DNA from: Pasteurellaceae bacterium Pebbles2
GTDB taxonomy: Bacteria; Pseudomonadota; Gammaproteobacteria; Enterobacterales; Pasteurellaceae
Direction of reading: 5' to 3'
DNA: 64,000 nt
Assembly (NCBI GenBank): GCA_023101505.1
Contig: LVZA01000001.1
Location: 1,979,672-2,043,671 of the forward strand
A model generated the notes under the pieces. The model made no database searches, had not been told where the DNA came from, and saw only the letters and a program-made list of their open reading frames with translations. Positions 1 to 12,340 of the stretch are shown piece by piece. How positions within the stretch are numbered: position 1 is the first letter of the stretch; each line of letters starts with the position of its first letter. The translations under genes were made by a program, and so were the position numbers.

Positions 1-1463
1 GCTGACACGTGAATGATACCGTCCGCGTCGATGTCGAATGTAACTTCAATTTGTGGCATACCGCGTGGAGCTGGGTTGATGCCTTCTAAATTGAATTGAC
101 CCAACGATTTGTTCGCAGACGCTTGTTTACGTTCACCTTGTAATACGTGAATAGTTACCGCGCTTTGGTTATCTTCCGCTGTTGAGAACACTTGCGATTT
201 TTTGGTTGGAATCGTGGTGTTTTTCTCAATTAAGGTGGTCATCACGCCGCCCATTGTTTCGATACCTAATGATAATGGGGTAACGTCTAACAATAATACG
301 TCGGTTACGTTGCCTGATAACACGCCGCCTTGAACCGCTGCGCCCACAGCCACTGCTTCGTCTGGGTTCACGTCTTTACGTGGTTCTTTGCCGAAGAATT
401 CAGCTACTTTTTGTTGCACTAATGGCATACGAGTTTGACCACCCACCAAAATCACGTCATCAATTTGTGATACGCTTAAGCCAGCATCGTTTAACGCCAC
501 TTTCACAGGTTCGATTGAACGAGCCACTAAATCTTCTACTAATGCTTCTAATTTTGCACGAGTTAATTTAATGTTTAAGTGTTTTGGACCTGTTGCATCA
601 GCCGTGATATACGGAAGATTCACATCAGTTTGTTGTGCAGAAGAAAGTTCGATTTTCGCTTTTTCGCCTGCTTCTTTCAAACGTTGCATTGCTAACGGAT
701 CGTTGCGTAAATCCACGCCTTGTTCTTTTTTAAACTCGTCCACTAAATAGTTGATTACACGGTTATCGAAGTCTTCACCACCTAAGTGAGTATCACCGTT
801 AGTTGCTAATACTTCAAAAGTTTTTTCGCCACCCACTTCATCAATTTCGATGATTGATAGGTCGAATGTACCACCACCTAAGTCGTAAACCGCAATAGTT
901 TGGTTGCCTTTACCTTTGTCTAAGCCGTAAGCCAATGCCGCCGCTGTTGGTTCGTTGATGATACGTTTAACATCTAAACCTGCGATACGACCTGCGTCTT
1001 TCGTTGCTTGACGTTGTGCATCGTTGAAGTATGCTGGCACGGTGATTACTGCTTCAGTTACTGGCTCGCCTAAGAAATCTTCGGCAGTTTTTTTCATTTT
1101 TTTCAACACTTCCGCAGAGATTTGTGGTGGTGCTAATTTATCACCTTTCACATCAACCCACGCATCGCCGTTGTCTGCTTTCACGATTTGGAATGGCATA
1201 ATGTTTACATCACGTTGCACTTCCTGATCTTCAAAACGACGACCAATTAAACGTTTGATTGCGAATAAGGTATTTTTCGGATTGGTAACCGCTTGGCGTT
1301 TTGCAGGTTGACCGACTAAAGTTTCGTTGTCATTAGTATAAGCAATGATCGATGGTGTTGTACGATCACCTTCTGCATTTTCGATAACGCGCGGTTTGTC
1401 GCCGTCCATTACGGCTACACAAGAGTTGGTTGTACCTAAGTCAATACCAATGATTTTTCCCAT
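1..1463 (-). CDS. dnaK: Chaperone protein DnaK (Hsp70), C-terminal part outside window
   Basis: ATP-dependent Hsp70 chaperone that works with DnaJ and GrpE on unfolded cytosolic proteins. Reading the minus strand from the ATG at 1463 gives [18 protein letters not shown], the classic phosphate-1 motif, followed by [11 protein letters not shown] and VGGQTRMP motifs of the actin-like ATPase. About 487 residues are present: the whole nucleotide-binding domain, the interdomain linker ([10 protein letters not shown]) and part of the substrate-binding domain. The reading frame runs off the left edge, so the lid and C-terminus are missing only because the window ends. An AGGAG ribosome site lies 9 bases before the start. 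A heat-shock promoter lies upstream. Confidence 0.97.
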   Translation of the reverse strand, partial: MGKIIGIDLGTTNSCVAVMDGDKPRVIENAEGDRTTPSIIAYTNDNETLVGQPAKRQAVTNPKNTLFAIKRLIGRRFEDQEVQRDVNIMPFQIVKADNGDAWVDVKGDKLAPPQISAEVLKKMKKTAEDFLGEPVTEAVITVPAYFNDAQRQATKDAGRIAGLDVKRIINEPTAAALAYGLDKGKGNQTIAVYDLGGGTFDLSIIEIDEVGGEKTFEVLATNGDTHLGGEDFDNRVINYLVDEFKKEQGVDLRNDPLAMQRLKEAGEKAKIELSSAQQTDVNLPYITADATGPKHLNIKLTRAKLEALVEDLVARSIEPVKVALNDAGLSVSQIDDVILVGGQTRMPLVQQKVAEFFGKEPRKDVNPDEAVAVGAAVQGGVLSGNVTDVLLLDVTPLSLGIETMGGVMTTLIEKNTTIPTKKSQVFSTAEDNQSAVTIHVLQGERKQASANKSLGQFNLEGINPAPRGMPQIEVTFDIDADGIIHVS

Positions 1464-1494
1464 AATTTGTTTTCTCCTAGTTTAAATCTGTGTT

Positions 1495-1510
1495 GCAACT
1501 TTTCAGTTGC
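1495..1510 (-). promoter_or_regulatory. Hairpin in the dnaK 5' leader
   Basis: A perfect 6-bp stem (GCAACT/AGTTGC) closed by a GAAA tetraloop on the transcribed strand, between the sigma-32 promoter and the ribosome site. It may stabilise the heat-shock mRNA or tune its translation. The role is inference; the stem-loop is directly visible. Confidence 0.5.
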
Positions 1511-1530
1511 GTTCTAACTTGTTACATAAA

Positions 1531-1556
1531 ATGTGGATTGCATTTTCTTTTTCAAG
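1531..1556 (-). promoter_or_regulatory. Sigma-32 (RpoH) heat-shock promoter of dnaK
   Basis: On the minus strand the -35 element CTTGAAA (1550-1556) is followed after 13 bases by CCACAT (1531-1536), one base off the sigma-32 -10 start CCCCAT. Spacing and sequence fit the RpoH consensus. It sits about 67 bases upstream of the dnaK start codon. This agrees with heat-shock control of dnaK across gammaproteobacteria. Confidence 0.8.
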
Positions 1557-1673
1557 TGCTATTTTAAAAAATTTTTGAAAATTTATTTAATCAAGCATAA
1601 AACGGCTTAAATTCACGAAAAAGTGCGGTGCAATTTTCAATGGTTTTATAAATAAGGCTAGATTTTTGAATTT

Positions 1674-4749
<3,076 letters not shown>

Positions 4750-4899
4750 GCGCATTTTAACTGAAAACTGCGGTGTATTTTTTGTGTGTATTCGGCTAAA
4801 AAAACGCCATAAAAAGCAAGAAATGATACCGCAGTTTATGTTATTATCCTGTTTTGAATTTATTTCATTTATGTAAAATCTAGTTTGGGGGTCAAATTT

Positions 4900-6327
4900 A
4901 TGAAAAAATCCACTTTAGCTCTTGGGGTTATTGTCGCACTAGGCGCTGCTTGGACTGGCGGAGCGTGGTACACTGGTAAAACTATCGAAGCTGAAAATTT
5001 ACAACTATTTGAACAAATTAATCAGCAACACGCTGGTGTCGTGCAAATTAAAAATATGCAATTTGAGCGTGGTGTGTTTAGCTCCCAATATCATTACGAT
5101 TTAATTATTGGCGATGATGAAACTGGGTTAGTTGTGCCATTAGAGGGAACAATGTATCACGGGCCGTTGCCGTTAAATCAAGTGGCTAAATTTAATTTAG
5201 CACCTGCGGCATTATCTGCGACCGTGCAATTAACACAAAATGATAAAACCGCTGATTTATTTGCTTTGACTAATGGTAAAAATCCGCTGGATCTGACTAG
5301 CACCGTATCTTATTCGCAACAAATTACTGCCGACGGAAAAATTGCAGCAGGCAAATTTAAAACTGATGAAGTTGAAGCAAATTGGAGTGATGTATCGGTT
5401 AGTTTAGATACGAATAAAGGGGGGATTGGCGAAATTAAATTTGATACGGACCAATTAAATTATTTGCTATCAGGCAAAGCATTGCAAACCGTCGGAAAAA
5501 ACGAAGATCCTGATTTAAAATCAATGTGGATTGAATTGAGCAAATTAAAATTCCATTCTGATTTAGCGACCACTGAGCTTGAAAATATTTTTACAGGATT
5601 TATCAAACTTGGTGCAGACAAATTAAATTATCGCTATGACTATTCGAATAACAATGGCTTATCAAATCTTGAATTTAAAGATGTGATGTTTGATTACCAA
5701 GCTAAAAAAGAAAATAATTGGTTAAATTACACACTAAATGCGAATGCCGTTTCAGCGGTAAATCAGAAACCTTTAGGTGATCTGAAATTAGCCTTGCAAG
5801 CAAATCATTTAAATGCACAACAAGTGAACAATTTAGTCGCAGCATCAAAAGCTGGACGACACGCAGAATTTGACCATTTAATGGCAGAATTGTTAAAAAA
5901 TCAACCGCACTTTGTGGTTAATCCGTTAAGTTTTAGCAATGAAAAAGGCAAAGCCACAGCAGATTTGAACATTGAATTGTTAGACTACGATATAGAAAAA
6001 CTCACTAAAGGCAAAGTTTCAGATGTATTTAAGCAATTCAACCTTAATGTTTCAGCAGATAAAGCGGCTTTAACAGAATCACTTTCTGTTATTACTCAAG
6101 CCGTCGCCAAAACCACAAAAGAAGTTGCTGATCAAGGCGCAGAACATCAAGTTGAAAGTTGGACGAAAGATTTGAAACAACAAGGCATTACCACCGAAAA
6201 AGACGGCGTGCTTTCATTAAATCTCTCCCTCGCCGAAAAAAATATCAACTTCAACGGCAACACAATCCCCGAAGAATACATCGGAATGCTTCTTCTTGGC
6301 GTAATGATGCAGGGTGTGGGGCAGTAA
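4900..6327 (+). CDS. YdgA family protein (DUF945)
   Basis: A 475-residue envelope protein of unknown biochemical role. It opens with a membrane-targeting segment, LGVIVALGAAWTGGAWYTGK, almost identical to the beginning of E. coli YdgA, and keeps the following RGVFSSQ motif. The rest is a long soluble domain rich in beta-strand-like repeats and is expected in the periplasm, anchored by the N-terminal helix. I chose the ATG at 4900, which follows a GGGGGT ribosome site by 8 bases, over the in-frame TTG at 4885. It stands alone between lacZ and a convergent elyC-type gene, separated from the latter by an uptake-signal hairpin. Function is not established for the family. Confidence 0.85.
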   Translation: MKKSTLALGVIVALGAAWTGGAWYTGKTIEAENLQLFEQINQQHAGVVQIKNMQFERGVFSSQYHYDLIIGDDETGLVVPLEGTMYHGPLPLNQVAKFNLAPAALSATVQLTQNDKTADLFALTNGKNPLDLTSTVSYSQQITADGKIAAGKFKTDEVEANWSDVSVSLDTNKGGIGEIKFDTDQLNYLLSGKALQTVGKNEDPDLKSMWIELSKLKFHSDLATTELENIFTGFIKLGADKLNYRYDYSNNNGLSNLEFKDVMFDYQAKKENNWLNYTLNANAVSAVNQKPLGDLKLALQANHLNAQQVNNLVAASKAGRHAEFDHLMAELLKNQPHFVVNPLSFSNEKGKATADLNIELLDYDIEKLTKGKVSDVFKQFNLNVSADKAALTESLSVITQAVAKTTKEVADQGAEHQVESWTKDLKQQGITTEKDGVLSLNLSLAEKNINFNGNTIPEEYIGMLLLGVMMQGVGQ

Positions 6328-6340
6328 ATCCTACCTATAA

Positions 6341-6378
6341 ACGAAAAAGTGCGGTAAAAATACCGCACTTTTTTGTGT
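6341..6378. terminator. Uptake-signal inverted pair acting as terminator
   Basis: AAAAAGTGCGGT is followed after a short loop by ACCGCACTTTTTT, giving a perfect stem with a T run. It lies between the convergent YdgA-family and ElyC-type genes and can terminate both strands. Paired uptake signals commonly serve this role in Haemophilus. Confidence 0.8.
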
Positions 6379-6390
6379 GTTTGACAAATC

Positions 6391-7140
6391 TTATTGCAAT
6401 TTATCTCGCCAATACCCAATCCATTCTTTCAATAATTGCATATTAACGTTGAGTGCGCCTGCTTGTGGGATAAAGTGCATATAAGTTAAATTGTAGCTAT
6501 CTGGCGTAACGCCGTTGCCTACGCTGGCTGGGAGCACTTGGAAGCCTATGCGTTCAAATAATAATTTTGCACGTTGCATATGCCATTGATTAGTAACTAA
6601 AATAATTTTTTTTATGCCATCACGTTCTAGCATTTCATAGCTAAATTGTGCATTTTCTCGAGTATTTAGTGATTTTTCTTCTAACCATTTGGCTTTAATA
6701 CCAAAAAATGTAAAAAGTTCTTCATTCATTATTTTGGCTTCTGAATTACCGTTTGGGCTTGCGCCACTGAGTAAAATGGGCAATTCGGTTTCTTTGTGTA
6801 AATATGCTGCATAGCGCATTCGTTCTAACACCAAACCTGGTACGCTCAGGTTGTTGTATAGTTCTTTGCTATCTCGTAAGCCGCCGCCGAGAACGACAAT
6901 AGCTTGGGCGTGGCGATAATCTTCAATACTTAAATTATCTTCGACGGTTAAGCTGTCATTGAGTTTTTGGGCGGTGTAGGGGAGGCTAAAAAGATATAAG
7001 ATGCCAATCGCTAAAAATGCGGATAAAAATGCGATTTTTTTACAACCAAATAACCAGAAAAGTGGAGCGAATATCAACAAGATAATCACATTAAATGGGG
7101 GTAGGATAATGGCTGAAATTAATTTTACCAGTTCAAACAT
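6391..7140 (-). CDS. elyC: ElyC/SanA/YdcF family envelope protein (DUF218)
   Basis: A 249-residue inner-membrane protein. Two hydrophobic segments occupy roughly residues 5-30 and 36-55. They are followed by a DUF218 domain beginning at AIVVLGGGLRDS, with LLSGASPNG and NTRENAQFS motifs typical of the family. E. coli ElyC (259 residues, same two-helix plus DUF218 layout) is needed for normal peptidoglycan precursor use at low temperature. The match in length and architecture favours ElyC over SanA or YdcF. It is transcribed alone, towards the YdgA-family gene. The exact molecular activity of the family is unsettled. Confidence 0.8.
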   Translation of the reverse strand: MFELVKLISAIILPPFNVIILLIFAPLFWLFGCKKIAFLSAFLAIGILYLFSLPYTAQKLNDSLTVEDNLSIEDYRHAQAIVVLGGGLRDSKELYNNLSVPGLVLERMRYAAYLHKETELPILLSGASPNGNSEAKIMNEELFTFFGIKAKWLEEKSLNTRENAQFSYEMLERDGIKKIILVTNQWHMQRAKLLFERIGFQVLPASVGNGVTPDSYNLTYMHFIPQAGALNVNMQLLKEWIGYWRDKLQ

Positions 7141-7295
7141 AGTTTTTCCTTATTAGAATGTGCTGCTATTATTCCTGAAATATGCGCTGAACTCAATCAT
7201 TAAAACGCTGTCAAAGAGCTGGAAAAGTGCTATTATAGACCAATTTTTTAGCAGAACAAGCTACAACTCGATAGATTATAGGAAAGCCGTTTAAA

Positions 7296-8267
7296 ATGAA
7301 TGATGTATTAATTTCGTTAAAACAAAAGTTACAGCAGATTGAAAGTTTAATAATAGATAAAAATGATGTGGTTTATTTTGATTATCCGCTGCATTTAAAT
7401 GTGGGGGATTTATTAATTTATGCTGGAACGGAGCAATTTTTTAAAGATTATCAAATTAATATTCGTTTAAGACGTGCTTGGCAAGCCTTTAATATTAATG
7501 AAGCAAAAAAATATATTAAACCTAATACCACCATTTTATGCCACGGTGGCGGTAACTTTGGTAATTTATATCCTGCAATACAAAAAATGCGTGAAGATAT
7601 TGTGCAAACATTTCCAAATAATCGAGTGATTTTATTACCACAAACAGCACATTTTTCTGATGAACAAGCAATGCTGAAATCAGCGAAACTATTTTCTATG
7701 CACCCAGATTTACATTTATTTTCTCGTGATATTAAAACTTTTGAATTAATGCATGCACATTTTTCTAAAAATACTTATTTATCACCGGATATGGCTCATC
7801 AATTATATGGCATTTTGCCACAAAAAGATCTTTCTGAACAAAGTGCGGTGAAAAAAGTATTATATTTTTTACGTAAAGATATTGAGAAAAGCCATATTGA
7901 AAGCGAAATTCAGTCGGGGTTATCTAATCAAGATTCAGTGAAAGACTGGGGAGATATTTTATTAGCAAAAGATATGAAGTTTGAATTATGGTTAAGTCGT
8001 TTATCTAAAGTGGCAAATATTCTTAATTTAGCTTTTGTTAAAAATAAAATTAATGATATTTGGTATGAATATTCATTAAATGTAATTAAACGCTGTCAAG
8101 ATGTCTTTATGAGCTATGATGAAATCATTACTAGCCGATTACACGGACATATTTTCTCTTGTTTATTAGGTTTACCTAATCAAGTTTGCGATAATTCCTA
8201 TGGCAAAAATTCAGGTTATTATCAACAATGGACAAAAGAAATCGATTATACAAAGTTGTATAAATAA
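7296..8267 (+). CDS. Polysaccharide pyruvyl transferase family protein
   Basis: A 323-residue cytosolic enzyme of the PF04230 type, which transfers pyruvate from phosphoenolpyruvate onto sugars, forming ketals on surface glycans. Diagnostic stretches are LNVGDLLIYAGTEQFF near residue 35, ILCHGGGNFGNLYP near 80, VILLPQTAHFSDE and the C-terminal ITSRLHGHIFSCLLGLP. The catalytic-site histidine of the family lies in SRLHGH. It is the first gene of a six-gene, tightly packed operon with a flippase, a Wzy-like protein and three glycosyltransferases, so it probably decorates the same oligosaccharide. The acceptor sugar cannot be read from sequence. Confidence 0.85.
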   Translation: MNDVLISLKQKLQQIESLIIDKNDVVYFDYPLHLNVGDLLIYAGTEQFFKDYQINIRLRRAWQAFNINEAKKYIKPNTTILCHGGGNFGNLYPAIQKMREDIVQTFPNNRVILLPQTAHFSDEQAMLKSAKLFSMHPDLHLFSRDIKTFELMHAHFSKNTYLSPDMAHQLYGILPQKDLSEQSAVKKVLYFLRKDIEKSHIESEIQSGLSNQDSVKDWGDILLAKDMKFELWLSRLSKVANILNLAFVKNKINDIWYEYSLNVIKRCQDVFMSYDEIITSRLHGHIFSCLLGLPNQVCDNSYGKNSGYYQQWTKEIDYTKLYK

Positions 8268-8268
8268 T

Positions 8269-9480
8269 ATGAAAGGTCAGCTTCATTTTATTAAATTAAT
8301 TTTTGTTACCTTATTAAGTATGGTACTAACAATGGTGAGCTCTTTTATTTTAGCTCGCTTGTTGTCTGTGCAAGATCGAGGACTACATCAATTATTTGTT
8401 ACTACGGTATCTTATGTGGTTACGCTTTCTACGGGCGGTGCAGGCTTTGCTTTAGCGTTAAGTATGCGCAATAGAAAATATTATTACTGGAAAAGTTATC
8501 TTATTCTATTTTTAATTTTTTCTTTGATTTTGGCAGTTATTAGTTTAATTCTATTCGATTTTACCGATCATCATTTATTATTTATTGTTAATGTTGGGCT
8601 AACAGCGATTTTAACAATGAGTCTAGAAAAAAGTAAAATTGATCCTAAATTAACAGTTTATCGTAAGTTGACATTGCAACAACCCATTTTGTTGGTGTTA
8701 ATTTATGGAGTAGCTTATTTTTATTTAAATGAACAACCGCTCAAGATTGCTCTTAATTTATTGACTTTATACAGCCTAATTCAAGCCATCTCTTGTTTGT
8801 TTTATTTATATAAAATTGAGCAAAAATTTACCGAAAAAATAAATGAAAATGAAGAAAAGTTGGAAAAAATTGACCGCACTTTTTTCTTCAAAACGTGGTT
8901 TAAACAAAATTTATTACAAAGTTTTGGAGCGACCACAACCAGTCTTGATAAGTTTTTGATTGTTTCTTTTTTGGGAAATTATGCACTTGGGTTATATACC
9001 GTTTGCATTGCCTTTGATAGCTTATTAACAAAATTTATTAATATGTTGGCAGATTATTATTATTCAGGCTTACTGAATCGAATTAATCGCATAAAATCGG
9101 TATTAGTTGTTGTTGCTTTGATTAGTTTGTCAGCATTAATTCTAGTGCCAATATTAGCTGAAAAAGTCATTGTGTTTTTCTTTAGTGAAAAATATGCAGA
9201 AGTTGCGCCAATGTTAATTTGGTTTATTGTAAATTCAATTCTTGCTGGGTTGTCTTGGGTGTTATCACAAAATATGTTGATTTTGGGTAAACAAATTTTA
9301 TTATTTGCTCGTCAATTAATTTCTATTGTTGTATTTGTTGTGTTGTTTTATATGTTAAAAGAACAACAACTTTACGGCTTAGCTTATGCGTTAATTGGGG
9401 CGAGTTTAACTCGATTATTAATTTCAGTGATTTATTATTTTAAATTCCCTGTTAAAGATCTCGCAAAAAGTGCGGTGTAA
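8269..9480 (+). CDS. Polysaccharide flippase, Wzx/MVF-like
   Basis: A 403-residue multi-span membrane protein with about 12 hydrophobic segments and few charged loops, opening with [20 protein letters not shown] and the [13 protein letters not shown] motif typical of oligosaccharide flippases. It is predicted to turn lipid-linked sugar units across the inner membrane. I chose the ATG at 8269, one base after the preceding stop, because the upstream extension would overlap the pyruvyl transferase and is hydrophilic. The 3' end contains an uptake signal. H. influenzae LsgA is a comparable flippase at the head of a glycan cluster. Substrate unknown. Confidence 0.85.
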   Translation: MKGQLHFIKLIFVTLLSMVLTMVSSFILARLLSVQDRGLHQLFVTTVSYVVTLSTGGAGFALALSMRNRKYYYWKSYLILFLIFSLILAVISLILFDFTDHHLLFIVNVGLTAILTMSLEKSKIDPKLTVYRKLTLQQPILLVLIYGVAYFYLNEQPLKIALNLLTLYSLIQAISCLFYLYKIEQKFTEKINENEEKLEKIDRTFFFKTWFKQNLLQSFGATTTSLDKFLIVSFLGNYALGLYTVCIAFDSLLTKFINMLADYYYSGLLNRINRIKSVLVVVALISLSALILVPILAEKVIVFFFSEKYAEVAPMLIWFIVNSILAGLSWVLSQNMLILGKQILLFARQLISIVVFVVLFYMLKEQQLYGLAYALIGASLTRLLISVIYYFKFPVKDLAKSAV

Positions 9481-9481
9481 A

Positions 9482-10252
9482 ATGAGAAAATTTTTAATTT
9501 CCTTAGAAAAAGATGTAGTACGCAGAGAATTATTTTTCTCGCAAGCGGATACAGCTGACTTTGAAGTATTTAACGCTATCAATACGATGAATTTGGCTCA
9601 AGAAGAATTAGCAAATCATTTTAATTTTTCAGCTTTTAAACAAGCCTATGGGCGAGATGTAACTAAAGGTGAAATTGGGTGTACCTTAAGTCATTTGTCG
9701 GTTTATGAATTAATCGTCAATGATCAAACTATTGCGGAAAATGATTATGCCTTAGTTTGTGAAGATGATGCCTTATTCGCTGAAAATTTTCAGCAAAATT
9801 TAACCGCACTTTTAGCACAAAATTTAACATCAGATATTATTTTAGTTGGACAATCTAAGATTGAAACTTTTAATGATCAAGAATTAAATTTAACTTATCC
9901 TAGCACCTTTAAATTCTGGCAAAAAAATATTGAAAACACGCCATATTATTACTCTTATCCTTATAAGAATTATTTTGCAGGTACGGTCGCATATTTAATT
10001 AAAAAATCGGCTTGTCGCCAATTTTTGAACCAAATGCAACAAAAGCAAGCGACTTTTTGGTTGGCAGATGATTTTATTTTATTTGGACAATGGGGATTAG
10101 ATATTTTAATTGTACGTCCGTTAATGGTTATTGAAAATCCGAAGTTGGGGAGTAATTTGGCTGATGTCAGAAAAGCCTTGCAACATAATTTTTGGCAAAA
10201 ATGTTTAAAATTTCCATTAAAAAAATTACTAGCAATTAAGAGAAATTTATAA
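9482..10252 (+). CDS. Glycosyltransferase family 25 (LPS-type)
   Basis: A 256-residue enzyme with the GT25 signature [14 protein letters not shown] (about residues 59-72) and a DxD-like metal motif in [10 protein letters not shown]25 members of Pasteurellaceae and Neisseria add galactose or similar residues to lipooligosaccharide from nucleotide-sugar donors at the cytoplasmic face. The ATG at 9482 starts two bases after the flippase stop; its stop overlaps the next start by one base. Family assignment is firm; donor and acceptor are not known. Confidence 0.88.
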   Translation: MRKFLISLEKDVVRRELFFSQADTADFEVFNAINTMNLAQEELANHFNFSAFKQAYGRDVTKGEIGCTLSHLSVYELIVNDQTIAENDYALVCEDDALFAENFQQNLTALLAQNLTSDIILVGQSKIETFNDQELNLTYPSTFKFWQKNIENTPYYYSYPYKNYFAGTVAYLIKKSACRQFLNQMQQKQATFWLADDFILFGQWGLDILIVRPLMVIENPKLGSNLADVRKALQHNFWQKCLKFPLKKLLAIKRNL

Positions 10253-11463
10253 TGTCGGCAATATTTAATTTATTTTATATTTACGATCCTTGGCTTTGGC
10301 ATTTTGTCAGAATGAGCTTAGTTGCTGGTGTGGCTGCAGTGTTATGGTTGGCATATAAATGGTATAAAAAGCAAATCAATGAATTTGTGCTCCCAAAAGA
10401 TAGCCTTATTGCGATTGGGGCGTTGCTTGTACTTTCTGTTATTCCGATGTTAATAAATCAAACATCGGAATTTGGTGTGTTGGCGATGTATGTTAAGTCT
10501 TTGGTTTTATTCGTTTTTGGTATCGTGATTTACAATTTATTTTACCAACACAATCAAGGCAAAACACAGCTTGTGCGTGATTTGAAAATGGGTGTTGTCG
10601 TGCAATTTTCGCTAGGTTTGTTGGCATTAATTGGTATTCCTCTTGCCATCAGTGTTGCCACAGGCACGAATGCCGAGGTGATCTTGCCACGTTTTTTAGG
10701 TTCTGAGCAGGAATATCGCCTGTATAATTTCACTTCGTCTGCCTTTTTCCAACTTAGCGCATTTTATTTAATGTTGTTGCATTTTTTGTTGGCGACAGGG
10801 GAGAAAAATAACAACCTAAATCCGATCTTTGTATTCTTAATTTTGTGTATTGGCGTGGTTTCGGGGCGTACATTTTTTTTGTTGTCGGGATTGAGTTTGT
10901 TGGTGTATTTCAAACTGCGGTATCTTTTGCCGATATTTGCTTTTGCGGCTTTGGTAGTGCTGTTGGCGTTAAATTATCAATCCAGTCTGTTTATTGAGCA
11001 CGCCCTTGAGCCTGTGGTGAACTTGATTTTTGGTGCAAACAGAGAAGCGTCGGTGCTAATCGGCTCATCGGGTTTCACCTCATCGTCAGATACTTTAGTA
11101 CAAAAACATTTATTTATGCCTGAAATTAAGCAATTAATAATGGGCGATGGAATGTATTTTGTGAACGGCAAAAGTTATTACGGAGGCTCTGATTCAGGTT
11201 TTGTTCGTCAAGCCTTATACGGTGGCGTGGGCTATATTGCGTTGTGCTTTGCATTCACCGCCTATTTTGTAAAACGCATTGCCGACAACTGGTTTGCTGG
11301 CAGCCCGAAATTTATCTTATCTACATTATTCTTATTAAGTGTTTTAAATGTAAAATCAGATACTTACGCTTTCCCAGCGATTATGTTTTTATTTTTGATG
11401 TTCCTTTCTTTATTTGGTAATAAAGGAACACAAATTATTTTATCGAGAAAAAATAATGTTTAG
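10252..11463 (+). CDS. Putative oligosaccharide repeat-unit polymerase (Wzy-like)
   Basis: A 403-residue integral membrane protein with around ten hydrophobic segments and one larger extracytoplasmic loop (roughly residues 245-315, containing NLIFGANREASVLIGSSG and YYGGSDSGFVRQALYGG). Topology, size, and position between flippase and glycosyltransferase genes match Wzy polymerases, which join units on undecaprenyl phosphate in the periplasm. The family is too divergent to identify by motif, so O-antigen ligase is the main alternative. The start overlaps the previous stop (TAATG) and the end overlaps the next gene by 8 bases, indicating translational coupling. Confidence 0.7.
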   Translation: MSAIFNLFYIYDPWLWHFVRMSLVAGVAAVLWLAYKWYKKQINEFVLPKDSLIAIGALLVLSVIPMLINQTSEFGVLAMYVKSLVLFVFGIVIYNLFYQHNQGKTQLVRDLKMGVVVQFSLGLLALIGIPLAISVATGTNAEVILPRFLGSEQEYRLYNFTSSAFFQLSAFYLMLLHFLLATGEKNNNLNPIFVFLILCIGVVSGRTFFLLSGLSLLVYFKLRYLLPIFAFAALVVLLALNYQSSLFIEHALEPVVNLIFGANREASVLIGSSGFTSSSDTLVQKHLFMPEIKQLIMGDGMYFVNGKSYYGGSDSGFVRQALYGGVGYIALCFAFTAYFVKRIADNWFAGSPKFILSTLFLLSVLNVKSDTYAFPAIMFLFLMFLSLFGNKGTQIILSRKNNV

Positions 11464-12340
11464 TATTATTGTACCGTCTTATCATCGTAATGCAGAAGTC
11501 AATTCTTTGTTGCTTAGTTTAGAGCAACAAACAATGAAAAATTTTGATGTAATTATCATTGATGATTGTTCACCAAATCCGATAAAAATTGACCGCACTT
11601 TTTCTTTTCCTGTGCAAGTTTTGCGTAATGAAAATAATTTAGGTGCGGCACAAAGTCGGAATAATGGGGCAAAAGTGGCGACTGGAGAGTGGCTGTTATT
11701 CCTCGATGATGATGATCGTTTTGCAGATAATAAATGTGAATTAATTACACAAACTATTGCACAAAACCCAGCTATAAATTTTATTTATCACCCAGCGAAA
11801 TGTGAAATGGTGAATGAAAAGTTTAGCTATGTTACGCACCCATTTTCTAACGAAAAAGATCTGACTTTAGATAATATTTTATTAGCAAATAAAATTGGTG
11901 GAATGCCAATGTTGGCGGTAAAAAAAGATTTCTTTTGGCAATTAAATGGATTTTCTACACAATTAAAATCCTTAGAAGATTATGAATTTGTGTTAAATGC
12001 AGTTAGTCAATCTAATTTGTCTGCTAAATATATTGATGAGCCATTAAGCCTTTGTACTTTTCATACTAAACGTTCAAGTGTTTCAACAAACACTGAAAAT
12101 ACGGAAAAGGCCATTGAGAAAATCGCACAGCAATATGTTAAAACAGCACAGCAACAATATAATTTTTCGATAAATTCACTTTATATGTTGGCTTTTCCGA
12201 ATGCAATGAATTTATCACGCAAAGCCGCAATGTATTATTTTAAAATATTTAAATTAAGCAAAAATTTAAAACATTTAATTATTGCAATAGTTACTTTTAT
12301 TTCGCCGCGTTTGGCAATTAATTTAAAACGGTTTATATAA
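11456..12340 (+). CDS. Glycosyltransferase family 2
   Basis: A 294-residue GT-A fold enzyme starting FSIIVPSYHRNAEVNSLL, with IDDCSPNP and the metal-binding WLLFLDDDDRF motif near residue 85-95. GT2 enzymes transfer sugars from nucleotide donors; here probably to the lipid-linked oligosaccharide made by this operon. The ATG at 11456 lies inside the end of the upstream gene and has GAGAAAA as ribosome site. The sequence resembles what I recall of H. influenzae LsgE, but this is from memory. It is coupled to the next gene by a TAATG overlap. Confidence 0.88.
   Translation: MFSIIVPSYHRNAEVNSLLLSLEQQTMKNFDVIIIDDCSPNPIKIDRTFSFPVQVLRNENNLGAAQSRNNGAKVATGEWLLFLDDDDRFADNKCELITQTIAQNPAINFIYHPAKCEMVNEKFSYVTHPFSNEKDLTLDNILLANKIGGMPMLAVKKDFFWQLNGFSTQLKSLEDYEFVLNAVSQSNLSAKYIDEPLSLCTFHTKRSSVSTNTENTEKAIEKIAQQYVKTAQQQYNFSINSLYMLAFPNAMNLSRKAAMYYFKIFKLSKNLKHLIIAIVTFISPRLAINLKRFI

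Noticed and set aside
6159-6446. Plus-strand open frame across the end of the YdgA-family gene
   Set aside because: It overlaps the YdgA C-terminus in another frame and passes through the terminator; no coding signs.
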